Both the position numbers and the translations under genes were made by a program. The notes under the pieces are model-generated. The model was not told where the DNA came from, did not search any database, and saw only the letters and a program-made list of their open reading frames with translations. This document shows, in pieces, positions 51,365-59,576 of a stretch of DNA of 64,000 bases; position 1 is the stretch's first letter, and each line of letters begins with the position of its first letter. This stretch comes from Streptomyces cinnabarinus (GTDB lineage Bacteria > Actinomycetota > Actinomycetes > Streptomycetales > Streptomycetaceae), in the NCBI RefSeq assembly GCF_027270315.1, contig NZ_CP114413.1:7378001-7442000 (forward strand), in the 5' to 3' direction.

Positions 51365-52560
51365 CGGGCGGCTCCCGTGCGGAACACCCAGGCGCGCAGC
51401 AGCAGGAACCGCAGCAGGGTCGCGGTGAGGTTGGCGGCGACGAGCACGGCGAGTTCGGTGCGCGGTGCGGCGTCGGGCGCCATGAGGTGCAGCGCGGCCA
51501 GCGCTCCGGCGGTGAGCGTCAGTCCCAGGGCGAAGACCAGCAGACCACGGGCCTGATGGCGCAGCGCCCCGTCCCGGCCGCGCACCCCGAAGGCGAACCG
51601 GCGGTTCGCGGCCGTGTTCGCGACGGCGCACACCAGCAGCGCCAGCGCGTTGGCCGCCTGCGCTCCGATCGCCGGGCGCAGGGCGGCGTACAGCAGGAGG
51701 TGGGCGACGGTGCTGACGGCGCCGACCAGGCCGAACCGCAGAAGCTGGGGGAGCAGCCGTTGGCGGGCGGCGTCGGACGGCAGGGTGCCGCGGGCCAGGG
51801 CCGTACCGATGCGGGCGATGCCGCGCAGGTCGGCGAGGACGGTGGCCCGGATGTCGACCCGGCTGTCCGGGTCGTCCACCCAGTCGACCGGCACCTCGTG
51901 GATGCGCAGCCCGGCCCGCTCGGCGATCACGAGCAGTTCGGTGTCGAAGAACCACTCCTCGTCCCGCACCAGCGGCACCAGCCGCTCCGCGACCTCGCGC
52001 CGCACCGCCTTGAACCCGCACTGCGCGTCGGAGAACCCGACGGCCAGCGTGGAGCGGAGCAGGGTGTTGTAGCCGCGGGAGAGGAACTCCCGCCGGGGCC
52101 CGCGGACCACCCGCGACCCGGGCGCCAGCCGGGTCCCGATGGCGAGGTCGGAATGCCCGGAAATCAGGGGCGCCACCAGCGGCAGCAGCGCGGCCAGTTC
52201 GGTCGACAGATCGACATCGACGTACGCCAGAACCGGCGCCGACGACTGCGACCAGGCCGCCCGCAGGGCCCGGCCCCGTCCCTTCTCCTCCAGCCGCAGC
52301 CACCGTGTCTCCGGCAGCTCATGGGCGAGGCGGGCGGCGATCCGGGGTGTGGCGTCCGTGCTGGCGTTGTCGGCGACGGTGATGCGGAAGGGGTACGGGA
52401 AGCCGGTGCGCAGGTGGGCGTGGAGCGTTCGCACACTGCGTTCCAGGTCCGCCTCCTCGTTGAAGACGGGGACGACGAGGTCCAGAACGGGTTCGCGGGA
52501 GTCGAGGGCTATCGGTCGCCGTGTCTCGACGTCCTCCCGTCGCGTCCATGGTTGTGTCAC
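51361..52560 (-). CDS. GT2 polyprenyl-phosphate glycosyltransferase fused to GtrA-like membrane domain
   Basis: A 399-residue fusion. The N-terminal GT2 domain has VPVFNEEADLERSV, the donor-binding ADNAS and the metal-binding DVDLST, as in dolichyl-phosphate mannose synthases. From about residue 270 a GtrA domain of four hydrophobic helices follows (LLRFGLVGAVSTVAHLLLY). Such fusions make polyprenyl-phosphate-sugar and help flip it. A GTG start gives the complete GT2 domain. It is translationally coupled with the GT-C enzyme downstream. Confidence 0.9.
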   Translation of the reverse strand: MTQPWTRREDVETRRPIALDSREPVLDLVVPVFNEEADLERSVRTLHAHLRTGFPYPFRITVADNASTDATPRIAARLAHELPETRWLRLEEKGRGRALRAAWSQSSAPVLAYVDVDLSTELAALLPLVAPLISGHSDLAIGTRLAPGSRVVRGPRREFLSRGYNTLLRSTLAVGFSDAQCGFKAVRREVAERLVPLVRDEEWFFDTELLVIAERAGLRIHEVPVDWVDDPDSRVDIRATVLADLRGIARIGTALARGTLPSDAARQRLLPQLLRFGLVGAVSTVAHLLLYAALRPAIGAQAANALALLVCAVANTAANRRFAFGVRGRDGALRHQARGLLVFALGLTLTAGALAALHLMAPDAAPRTELAVLVAANLTATLLRFLLLRAWVFRTGAAR

Positions 52561-52635
52561 TGTTCGTCCTTGTCTGTGCTCTGCCGTGAAGCGTGCTGGG
52601 GCAGCCCTCGGCGGGTGGTGAGGAGGCGCGGGGGT

Positions 52636-53070
52636 TCAGGGGGTGATCGAGGTCTCCGGCGGGGGCAGCGACTCCGACTCCGACTGGGTGACCGGGGGTG
52701 ACGTCGACACGGGGGCGTCGGTGTAGGTGTCGGTGGGCGTCGCCGTGGACGTGTCGACGGACGTCGGCGGCTCCGAGGTCGGCAAGGGGCCGGACACGGA
52801 GGTCGTCGGGCTCGTGGTCGGCGCGGGCGCGGGAGAGCTGGGCTCCACCTGTTGGGTGCCGTCGGGCCGCAGCGCCAGCGCGAGGGCCAGCACGCCCACC
52901 GCGAGCACCGATCCGGCGGCGGTACGGGCGGCGCGCAACCGGCGCCGGATCCGTACCGCTTCGTGGAGCCGGGCCCGGTGCCGGGGCTCGAAGGGGGCGT
53001 ACTCCTGGGAGGAGCGCATCAGATGGGCGAGCTGCTCTTCGAAGTGGTCCTTCGTCTCGAAGTGGTCCAT
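52636..53070 (-). CDS. Single-span membrane protein, probable partner of ECF sigma factor
   Basis: A 144-residue protein with a cytoplasmic N-terminal region (about 50 residues, EEQLAHLMRSSQEYAPFEPRHRARLHEAVRIRRRLR), one membrane helix (residues about 52-68) and a Pro/Ser/Thr-rich extracytoplasmic tail. It starts 10 bp after the sigma factor stop, so it is co-transcribed. The layout fits a membrane anti-sigma or accessory protein, but no HxxxCxxC zinc motif is present, so anti-sigma function is inferred only from position. Confidence 0.75.
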   Translation of the reverse strand: MDHFETKDHFEEQLAHLMRSSQEYAPFEPRHRARLHEAVRIRRRLRAARTAAGSVLAVGVLALALALRPDGTQQVEPSSPAPAPTTSPTTSVSGPLPTSEPPTSVDTSTATPTDTYTDAPVSTSPPVTQSESESLPPPETSITP

Positions 53071-53080
53071 GGTTTCCTCC

Positions 53081-53587
53081 TCACCCCACCGGCTCGATGA
53101 CGTCGGACAGCAGTTGCCGCAGGCGGGCGACCCCGCGTGAGGCGTGCGAGCGGGCGGTGCCCACCGGGCAGCCCAGTACTTCGGCGACCTGCCGGTCGGG
53201 CAGGTCCTGGTAGTAGCGGAGTACGACGGCCGCGCGCTGCCTGGGCGTCAGCTGCGCGAGCGCGTTCTCCAGCCGTGAGCGCTCGGCGACGGCGGTGGAC
53301 ATGTCGCCGGGGACGGCCAGTTCGGGCACCTGCTCGACCGGGCGCTCACCCCACCACCGGCGCCGTGCCGACTTCGCGGCGGCGCGTGCCATGACCCGAC
53401 GGACGTAGGCCTCGGGCGCCTCCTCGCCGACCTTCGCCCACACGGACCACAGCTTGACCAGGGACTCCTGCACCAGATCCTCGGCCCGGTGCCGGTCCCC
53501 TCCGGTGAGCAGCCGGGCGAGATGGAGCAGCCCGGACCACCGGGCCGCCACAAAGGCGTCGAACTCACCGTCCCGAGCCCGTTGCAT
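53081..53587 (-). CDS. ECF sigma factor, SigE-like actinobacterial family
   Basis: A 168-residue sigma-70-family factor. Region 2 reads FVAARWSGLLHLARLLTGGDRHRAEDLVQESLVKLW. Region 4 reads ALAQLTPRQRAAVVLRYYQDLPDRQVAEVLGCPVGTARSHASRGVARLR. This is the pattern of the SigE-like ECF family found in actinobacteria. The ATG at 53587, 6 nt after GGGGGA, is preferred over a GTG at 53614. It is co-transcribed with the membrane protein downstream. Confidence 0.9.
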   Translation of the reverse strand: MQRARDGEFDAFVAARWSGLLHLARLLTGGDRHRAEDLVQESLVKLWSVWAKVGEEAPEAYVRRVMARAAAKSARRRWWGERPVEQVPELAVPGDMSTAVAERSRLENALAQLTPRQRAAVVLRYYQDLPDRQVAEVLGCPVGTARSHASRGVARLRQLLSDVIEPVG

Positions 53588-53722
53588 CCACGTCCCCCGC
53601 CTGTCGCCGGTCACCTACACCTGTGAGAAGGCCCTGACGCCCCTGTGACGCTGCACTCGATGCGAGTGATGTGGGCCACACCTCCCGCGCGGGCAGGGCG
53701 GGTGATCATGCCACCGGCTCTA

Positions 53723-53739
53723 TTGCATATGATGTGCAA
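53723..53739. promoter_or_regulatory. Nur/Fur-family-like box overlapping a -10 element
   Basis: TTGCATATGATGTGCAA is an imperfect palindrome in 6-5-6 format matching the described Streptomyces Nur box (tTGCaa-N5-ttGCAA) at most positions. It encloses TATGAT (53728-53733), a good -10, which would put the transcription start at about 53739-53740, on the GTG of the acetyltransferase frame. A bound repressor would block the promoter directly. Confidence 0.55.
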
Positions 53740-54276
53740 GTGCATGACTACGACATCAGGGCGGCCGGGCCGGAGAACGTCGGAGGTGTTCGGGCCGTGA
53801 TGCTGGACACCGTCTACCGGGACTTCGGCAGCGGGTATGTGCCGCGATGGCACGAGGACATCGTGGATCCGGTGGGGGCCTACGTGGTACCTGCGCGGCA
53901 TGCCCTGCTCGTTGCCGTGGCGGCAGGGAGCGGAGAGATCGTCGCCACCGGGGCGCTGGACGCGCGCGGGCCGCAGGCGCCGCCCAATCCGGCGCACGTC
54001 GCCGAGCGGTATCCCTCCGGCGCGACCGCCCAGTTGCGGCGGATCTATGTGCGGCCCGACCACCGGCGGCGCGGGCTCGCGCGGCGGCTGGTGCGGGAGT
54101 TGACGGAGTTCGCCGTGGCGGACGGGGGGTATCGGGCCGTCTATTTGCACACCGACCCCGCTGTCGAGGGGGCCGAGGCGTTCTGGCGGTCCCTGGGGAA
54201 GGTCGTGCACGACGAGCGGGAGGACCCCGGCGGCGGGCAGGGGATTGTTCACTTCGAGATACCGATGGGGCGGTAG
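53740..54276 (+). CDS. GNAT-family N-acetyltransferase, possibly leaderless
   Basis: A 178-residue protein (from the GTG at 53740) with a GNAT core. The acetyl-CoA-binding motif A reads QLRRIYVRPDHRRRGLARRLV, followed by the motif B region RAVYLHTDPAVEGAEAFWRSLG. Alternative starts at 53734 and 53671 are in frame, but none has a Shine-Dalgarno; the -10-like TATGAT at 53728 makes a leaderless transcript beginning at 53740 attractive. It lies 7 bp before the solute-binding lipoprotein gene, so it heads that operon. The acetyl acceptor is unknown. Confidence 0.82.
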   Translation: MHDYDIRAAGPENVGGVRAVMLDTVYRDFGSGYVPRWHEDIVDPVGAYVVPARHALLVAVAAGSGEIVATGALDARGPQAPPNPAHVAERYPSGATAQLRRIYVRPDHRRRGLARRLVRELTEFAVADGGYRAVYLHTDPAVEGAEAFWRSLGKVVHDEREDPGGGQGIVHFEIPMGR

Positions 54277-54283
54277 CCACACC

Positions 54284-55771
54284 GTGCGCCGAGTTCGTCT
54301 TTCTGCTGCCGCGCTGCTGTCCGCTTCCTTGCTCACCGGGTGCTTCGCCGCCTCCGGTGACGCCACGGGCGACGCCTCCGGGGGCTCCCGGCTACGGGTC
54401 GCGCTCGCGTTCCCGCCCGCCGAGAACCTGTCGCCCTACGGCGCCGATGCCACCATCCTCAGCCGCCTCGGCGTCACCGAAGGGCTGACCTCGCTCGACG
54501 CCAACGGGGCCGCGGCCCCGGCGCTCGCCGTGTCCTGGCGGCGGGAGGGGGAGCGCAGTTGGGTGTTCCGTCTGCGGGAGGCCACCTTCCAGGACGCCTC
54601 CGCCGTCACGCCCGCCGCCGTGGCCGCCTCGCTGACCCGGGCCACCGAGGCCAGGCCCGCCCCCGCCGCCCTGGCCGGAGTCGGGCTCACCGCGAAGGCC
54701 GCGGGGGAGGGCGACGTACGGATCACCACCGAGGATCCCGACCCTGTGCTGCCGCTACGGCTGTCCAGCCCCTCGCTGGCCGTGCTCTCCGCAAGGGCCT
54801 ACGACGCCGAGGCCCGCGTCGATCTGGTCGGCACCGCCACCGGGCCGTTCGAGCTGACCAAGGTCATGGGCAGCACCGCGGTCACGCTCGACCGGTACGA
54901 CGACTACTGGGGCGGCCGGGCCCAGGCGCCCGGCATCGACGTGAAGTTCATCCCCGACGGCACCGCCCGCACCAACGCCCTGCGCACCGGGCAGGTCGAC
55001 CTCGCCGAGGCGGTCCCCGTCGCCCACGCCGCCTCCCTCGACAAGGACGTCCTGGAGGCCACCGAGACCACCCGGACCACCAGCCTGCTGCTCAACTCCG
55101 AGTCCGGGCCGTTCAAGGACGCCGGGCTGCGGGCCGCCGTACGGGAGGCCGCCGACACCTCCGTGCTCGCCGAGGACGTGTACGAGGGGTACGCCGACGC
55201 CGGAACCGGGATCTACGGGCCCGCCGTCACCTGGGCCGAGGGCAAGCGGACCCGGCCCGTCGGGCGGACCGCGGCCGATGACCCGGACGGCACCCGGATC
55301 ACCCTCGCCACCTACGACAACCGGCCCGAACTCCCCGAGGTCGCCCAGGCGCTCGAACAGCAGCTGGAGAAAGCCGGGTTCGACGTCACCCTCCAGGTAC
55401 GCGAGTACTCACGCCTGGAGAGCGACGCGCTCGACGGCGAGTTCGACGCCTTCGTGCTGGCGCGCAACACCCTTGTCGACACGGGCGATCCCGTCTCCGT
55501 GCTCGCCAGTGACTACACGTGTGACGGCGGCTACAACCTCGCCCAGCTCTGCGACCGGGACGTCGACCGGGCCGTGGCGAAGGCCGAGGACGCCGGCGAC
55601 ACCGCCGCGCGGCAGGACGCGGCGATGGCCGCCGAGGCCCGGATCCTCGGCACCGACGCCGTGATCCCCCTGGTCCACCAGCGGATCGTCACCGGCGTCG
55701 CCGCCCCGGTGCGCGGCGCCCTCCTCGACCCGTACGAGCGCGCCCTCGTCGGCACCGGCACCCGGCGCTGA
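54284..55771 (+). CDS. ABC transporter substrate-binding lipoprotein, family 5 (peptide/nickel type)
   Basis: A 495-residue solute-binding protein with a GTG start, a hydrophobic signal and lipobox LLTGC. Family-5 signatures include LRVALAFPPAENLSPYG, TATGPFELTKVMG and DYWGGRAQAPGIDVKFIPD. This family binds oligopeptides, nickel or nickel-metallophore complexes. It is 3 bp from the fused permease gene. With a Nur-like box ahead of the operon, nickel or a metallophore is a reasonable guess. There is no His-rich motif to settle it. Confidence 0.88.
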   Translation: MRRVRLSAAALLSASLLTGCFAASGDATGDASGGSRLRVALAFPPAENLSPYGADATILSRLGVTEGLTSLDANGAAAPALAVSWRREGERSWVFRLREATFQDASAVTPAAVAASLTRATEARPAPAALAGVGLTAKAAGEGDVRITTEDPDPVLPLRLSSPSLAVLSARAYDAEARVDLVGTATGPFELTKVMGSTAVTLDRYDDYWGGRAQAPGIDVKFIPDGTARTNALRTGQVDLAEAVPVAHAASLDKDVLEATETTRTTSLLLNSESGPFKDAGLRAAVREAADTSVLAEDVYEGYADAGTGIYGPAVTWAEGKRTRPVGRTAADDPDGTRITLATYDNRPELPEVAQALEQQLEKAGFDVTLQVREYSRLESDALDGEFDAFVLARNTLVDTGDPVSVLASDYTCDGGYNLAQLCDRDVDRAVAKAEDAGDTAARQDAAMAAEARILGTDAVIPLVHQRIVTGVAAPVRGALLDPYERALVGTGTRR

Positions 55772-55774
55772 CCG

Positions 55775-57502
55775 GTGGGCCGGCGCACGTCCTCGATCCT
55801 GTGGCGGGCCGGTATCGCGGTGGCCCTCATCACCGCCATCGGCCTGCTTCCCTGGGTCTCGCACACCGACCCCGCCCGCACCGTGCTCAAGGCCCGCTCA
55901 GCGGACCGCGACCCCACGCCGGAGGCGCTCGCGGACATCAGAGGCCGACTCGGTCTCGACGCGGGCCCGTTCCACCTGCTCGGCGACTGGCTGGGCGGGC
56001 TGTTCCGCGGCGACCTCGGCACCTCCTGGCTCAGCGGCGGAGAGGTCGGGCCCGAGGTGCTCCGGGCCCTCGGCGTCTCCCTGCTGCTGATGGGCGTCGC
56101 CCTGGTCGTCGCCGCCGTCACCGCCGCGCTGATCTGCGCCCGCACCCTCCGCCCTGGTGCCCGCGGCCGACGCGCCGGGGGCACCGGTTCCGCCGTGCTC
56201 GCCGCACTGCCCGAGTTCCTCACCGCCACCGTGCTCGCCACCGTCGTCGGCGTCCAGCTCGGCTGGCTTCCCGCCCTCGGCTGGTACGGACCCCGCTGGA
56301 CCGTCCTGCCCGCGCTCGCCCTCGGCCTGCCCGCGGGCGCGGTCCTCGGGCGGCTCCTCGACGACCTGCTGCCCGGCGCCTTCGCCGAACCCTGGGCGCG
56401 GGCCGCGGCCGCCCGCGGACTGCCCCGCCGTACGATCGCCCGCCAGGCGCTGCGCCGCAGCCTGCCCGGACTGCTGCCCAACACCGGCCTGTTCGTGGTC
56501 GGACTGACCGGCGGTGCGGTCGCGGTCGAGCAGATCTTCGACATCCCCGGCCTCGGCCGCACGACCCTCCAGGCGGCCCTCGCCCAGGACCTGCCCGTTC
56601 TCCAGGCGGGCACCCTCCTGCTCGTCCTGCTCGCCGCGGCGGCCGCCGGACTCGCCCACCTCGGCACCCACCTGCTCACCGGACCCGCCCTCCGCGACGG
56701 CGTCCTGCCCACCCCGCACGGCCCCACCACCCCCGCCCGAAGCCCCCAACCTCTCCTCCACGCCGGGCTCCTGCTCGGCGTCATCGCCCTCGGCCTGCCC
56801 CGTGACCCCTTCGCCGTCGACACCGGCGCCCGGCTCCGACCACCCTCCCGCTCCCACCCGTTCGGCACCGACGCCCTCGGCCGCGACCTGCTCGCCCGGG
56901 TCGCCCACGGCGCTCTCGACACCCTGCTCCTCGCCGTCACGGTCGGGGCGGTCGCCCTGGTCGCCGGCGTGCTGCTCGGACTCGCGCCCCGGTTCTCGGG
57001 GCCGCTCGTGGACACCGTCACCGCGCTTCCGCCGGTCCTGGTCGCCCTGCTCGTCACGGCGGTGGCCGGCAGCGGTGCCGCCACCCCGGCACTGGCCGTC
57101 GCGGCCGTGGCCTGGGCGCCGCTCGCCGCGCACACCTCCGCGCTGCTGCGCCAGGAACGCGCCGCCCTCCATGTGACCGCCACCCGCGCGCTGGGTGCGG
57201 GACCCGGCTACCTGCTGCGGCACGAACTCCTGCCCGCGATCCTGCCGCCCGTCACCCGTCACGCCCTGCTGCGCCTGCCCGGCATCGCCCTGTCCCTGGC
57301 CTCGCTCGCCTTCCTCGGCCTCGGCGCCCAGCCGCCGTCCCCCGAATGGGGCCTGCTGCTCGCCGAGAACCAGCCCTACGCCGAACGCGCCCCCTGGGCC
57401 GTCCTCGCCCCCGCCGCCCTCCTGGCCCTGCTCGGCGCGCTGGCGGTCACGGCGGCGGGAGGAGTACGGCTGCCCAAGCGGCGCGTCCGGGCCGGCTCAT
57501 GA
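55775..57502 (+). CDS. Fused peptide/nickel ABC permease (two permease domains in one chain)
   Basis: A 575-residue membrane protein. The N-terminal half (about 1-300) matches DppB/NikB-type permeases (DIRGRLGLD, GLTGGAVAVEQIFDIPGLGR). The C-terminal half (about 325-575) matches DppC/NikC-type permeases (HPFGTDALGRDLLARVAHGA, EAA-like segment RALGAGPGYLLRHELLP). The two are usually separate genes. The GTG follows the binding-protein stop closely and the stop overlaps the MFS start. No ATPase gene is present in this operon, so energising subunits must come from elsewhere. Confidence 0.87.
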   Translation: MGRRTSSILWRAGIAVALITAIGLLPWVSHTDPARTVLKARSADRDPTPEALADIRGRLGLDAGPFHLLGDWLGGLFRGDLGTSWLSGGEVGPEVLRALGVSLLLMGVALVVAAVTAALICARTLRPGARGRRAGGTGSAVLAALPEFLTATVLATVVGVQLGWLPALGWYGPRWTVLPALALGLPAGAVLGRLLDDLLPGAFAEPWARAAAARGLPRRTIARQALRRSLPGLLPNTGLFVVGLTGGAVAVEQIFDIPGLGRTTLQAALAQDLPVLQAGTLLLVLLAAAAAGLAHLGTHLLTGPALRDGVLPTPHGPTTPARSPQPLLHAGLLLGVIALGLPRDPFAVDTGARLRPPSRSHPFGTDALGRDLLARVAHGALDTLLLAVTVGAVALVAGVLLGLAPRFSGPLVDTVTALPPVLVALLVTAVAGSGAATPALAVAAVAWAPLAAHTSALLRQERAALHVTATRALGAGPGYLLRHELLPAILPPVTRHALLRLPGIALSLASLAFLGLGAQPPSPEWGLLLAENQPYAERAPWAVLAPAALLALLGALAVTAAGGVRLPKRRVRAGS

Positions 57503-58695
57503 CCACCGCACCCGCAAGGGTCCGCCTCCCCCCGCTCGTCCGCCTGCTCCTCCTCACCCAGCTCGCCTTCAACCTCGGCTTCTTCGCCGTCCTGCCCTTC
57601 CTCTCCCAGCACCTCGGACAGGACATCGGCATGGCGGGCTGGCTGGTCGGGTTCGTGCTCGGACTGCGGACCTTCAGCCAGCAGGGGCTGTTCGTGGTGG
57701 GCGGCGCGCTCGCCGACCGGTACGGCATCCGTCCCGTCGTCCTCGCGGGCTGCGCGCTGCGGATCGCCGGGTTCGCCTGGCTGGCGTTCGCCGAGCGGAC
57801 CTGGACCGTCATCGGCGCCGTCCTCCTCATCGGGTTCGCCGCCGCGCTGTTCTCGCCCGCCGTGGAGTCCGAGGTCGCCCGGCAGGCCGTCGTCCATGAG
57901 CGGGCGGGCGGTTCACGGACCCGGGTGCTCGCGCTGCTCACGGTGGCCGGGCAGGCCGGGGCGTTCGTCGGGCCGCTGCTCGGCGCGCTGCTGCTCTCGG
58001 TCGACTACCGCGCGGTGTGCCTGGGCGGCGCCGGGATCTTCGTGCTCGTCCTCGCCGGACACGCCTGGCTGCTGCCGCAGCACATCCCCGGGCGCCCACG
58101 TGTCCGGGTCCGGGGCGGCATCGGCCCGTTGCTGCGCAACCGGCGCTTCCTCGCCCTGTGCTGCGCGTACGGCGCATATCTGCTCGCCTACAACCAGCTC
58201 TACCTGGCGCTGCCCGCCGAAGTGGAGCGGGTGGCCGGTTCGCAGGCGCCGCTGGCCTGGCTCTTCGCGCTGTCGTCGCTGTTGGTGGTGACCGCCCAAT
58301 TGCCCGTCACCCGCTGGGTGGGCGAGCGGCTCGCCCCGCGCCGGTCCATGGGCGCCGGGCTGCTGCTCATTGCGGGCGGGTTCGCCCTGGTGGCCGCGTG
58401 GCGCACCGCGGGTCTGCTGCCGGCGGCCGGATTCGTCGTCCTGCTCACGCTCGGCCAGATGCTCGTGGCGCCGGCCGCGCGGGCCTGGGTGCCGGACCTC
58501 GCCGACGAGGGGCGGCTCGGTCTGTACACCGGCGCGCTGTCCTCCGGGTCCGGGCTGATCGTGCTGGTCGGCAGTGCGGCGAGCGGCGCCCTGCTGAACA
58601 GCGGGCTCCCGGGGGCCGTACCGTGGCTGGCCCTGGCCGCCGTACCCCTGGCGGCGCTGATGCTGCTGCCGCGTCGGACGGAGAAGCGGGCCTGA
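57499..58695 (+). CDS. MFS transporter (DHA1-like exporter)
   Basis: A 398-residue MFS protein with about 12 membrane helices and the motif GGALADRYGIRPVV (motif A) between helices 2 and 3. The overall pattern resembles drug or metabolite exporters of the DHA1 group. It overlaps the permease stop by ATGA, so import (ABC) and export (MFS) are co-expressed, an arrangement seen in metallophore export/import systems. Substrate not known. Confidence 0.88.
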   Translation: MTTAPARVRLPPLVRLLLLTQLAFNLGFFAVLPFLSQHLGQDIGMAGWLVGFVLGLRTFSQQGLFVVGGALADRYGIRPVVLAGCALRIAGFAWLAFAERTWTVIGAVLLIGFAAALFSPAVESEVARQAVVHERAGGSRTRVLALLTVAGQAGAFVGPLLGALLLSVDYRAVCLGGAGIFVLVLAGHAWLLPQHIPGRPRVRVRGGIGPLLRNRRFLALCCAYGAYLLAYNQLYLALPAEVERVAGSQAPLAWLFALSSLLVVTAQLPVTRWVGERLAPRRSMGAGLLLIAGGFALVAAWRTAGLLPAAGFVVLLTLGQMLVAPAARAWVPDLADEGRLGLYTGALSSGSGLIVLVGSAASGALLNSGLPGAVPWLALAAVPLAALMLLPRRTEKRA

Positions 58696-58713
58696 AGCTG
58701 CCCTGCCCCCGCG

Positions 58714-59469
58714 TCAGACCGCGACCAATTCCTCCGTCTCCACGACCTCCTGCTGAACCCGCGACGTCCGCCGCAGCCACAGCACATCCCGTCCGAAGGA
58801 CCACACCAGCGTGGTCAGTGCGGTCGCGACGACCCCGAACTCCGCGAGGTGCGGCAGCAGACCCGAGGCCGCGAGCAGCAGGAACACGCCCTGGAGCGCG
58901 GCCACGGTCTTGCGGGCCGTGCTCGGCGGCAGGGGCGCGTTCAGCCACGGCCAGACGCGGGCCGCGGCGACGAAGCCGTAGCGCATGCCGCCGATCAGCA
59001 GGACCCAGGGGCCGTGCGCCATGGAGACGTAGACGCTGAGCACCAGGATCAGGAACGCGTCGACCTCCATGTCGAAGCGGGCGCCGAGCGCGGTCGAGGT
59101 GCCGGTGCGGCGGGCGACCTTGCCGTCGACGCCGTCGAGGATCAGGGCCACGGCCGTCAGACCGACCAGCAGCGTCAGCGGCGGCGGGCTCTGGAAGGAG
59201 TCAGCGACCAGCGCGGTGACTCCGCCGACCAGGATGGAACGGCCCAGGGTCACCCGGTTGGCGGGGCCGAAGGAACGCAGCCGTGAGCGGTGCAGGGCGC
59301 GGGAGAGCACCGCCCAGGTGGCGACGGCGAAGGCCAGTCCGGTGAGCCAGCCCGCGGGCCCCATGCCGATCGCCGTGCCGAGCAGCGCCAGCACCAGGAT
59401 CTGGACGCCCGCTCCGAGGGCGGTCTCCTGCTGGACCAGCCTCGCGTCGTAAGTGTTGTTCAGGGCCAC
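58714..59469 (-). CDS. CDP-alcohol phosphatidyltransferase family protein
   Basis: A 251-residue membrane protein with the complete CDP-alcohol motif: Asp112, Asp115, Gly116, Ala119, Arg120, Gly129, Asp133 and Asp137 (DGVDGKVARRTG...GARFDMEVD). It transfers a phospho-alcohol group from CDP-alcohol to an acceptor alcohol at the membrane. About five to six hydrophobic helices surround the motif. The GTG start has GGAGGA ahead of it. It is divergent from the dehydrogenase gene, with which it likely shares a pathway. Confidence 0.92.
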   Translation of the reverse strand: MALNNTYDARLVQQETALGAGVQILVLALLGTAIGMGPAGWLTGLAFAVATWAVLSRALHRSRLRSFGPANRVTLGRSILVGGVTALVADSFQSPPPLTLLVGLTAVALILDGVDGKVARRTGTSTALGARFDMEVDAFLILVLSVYVSMAHGPWVLLIGGMRYGFVAAARVWPWLNAPLPPSTARKTVAALQGVFLLLAASGLLPHLAEFGVVATALTTLVWSFGRDVLWLRRTSRVQQEVVETEELVAV

Positions 59470-59576
59470 CGAACATCCTCCGGCCGTGTGACAGAGTCGA
59501 TCAACGCCGCGTACTGTGCGCGGCCTGTGCACACCTCGGTACGTGAACCACTTCCCGTTCGTTCAGGAGGATGCGG

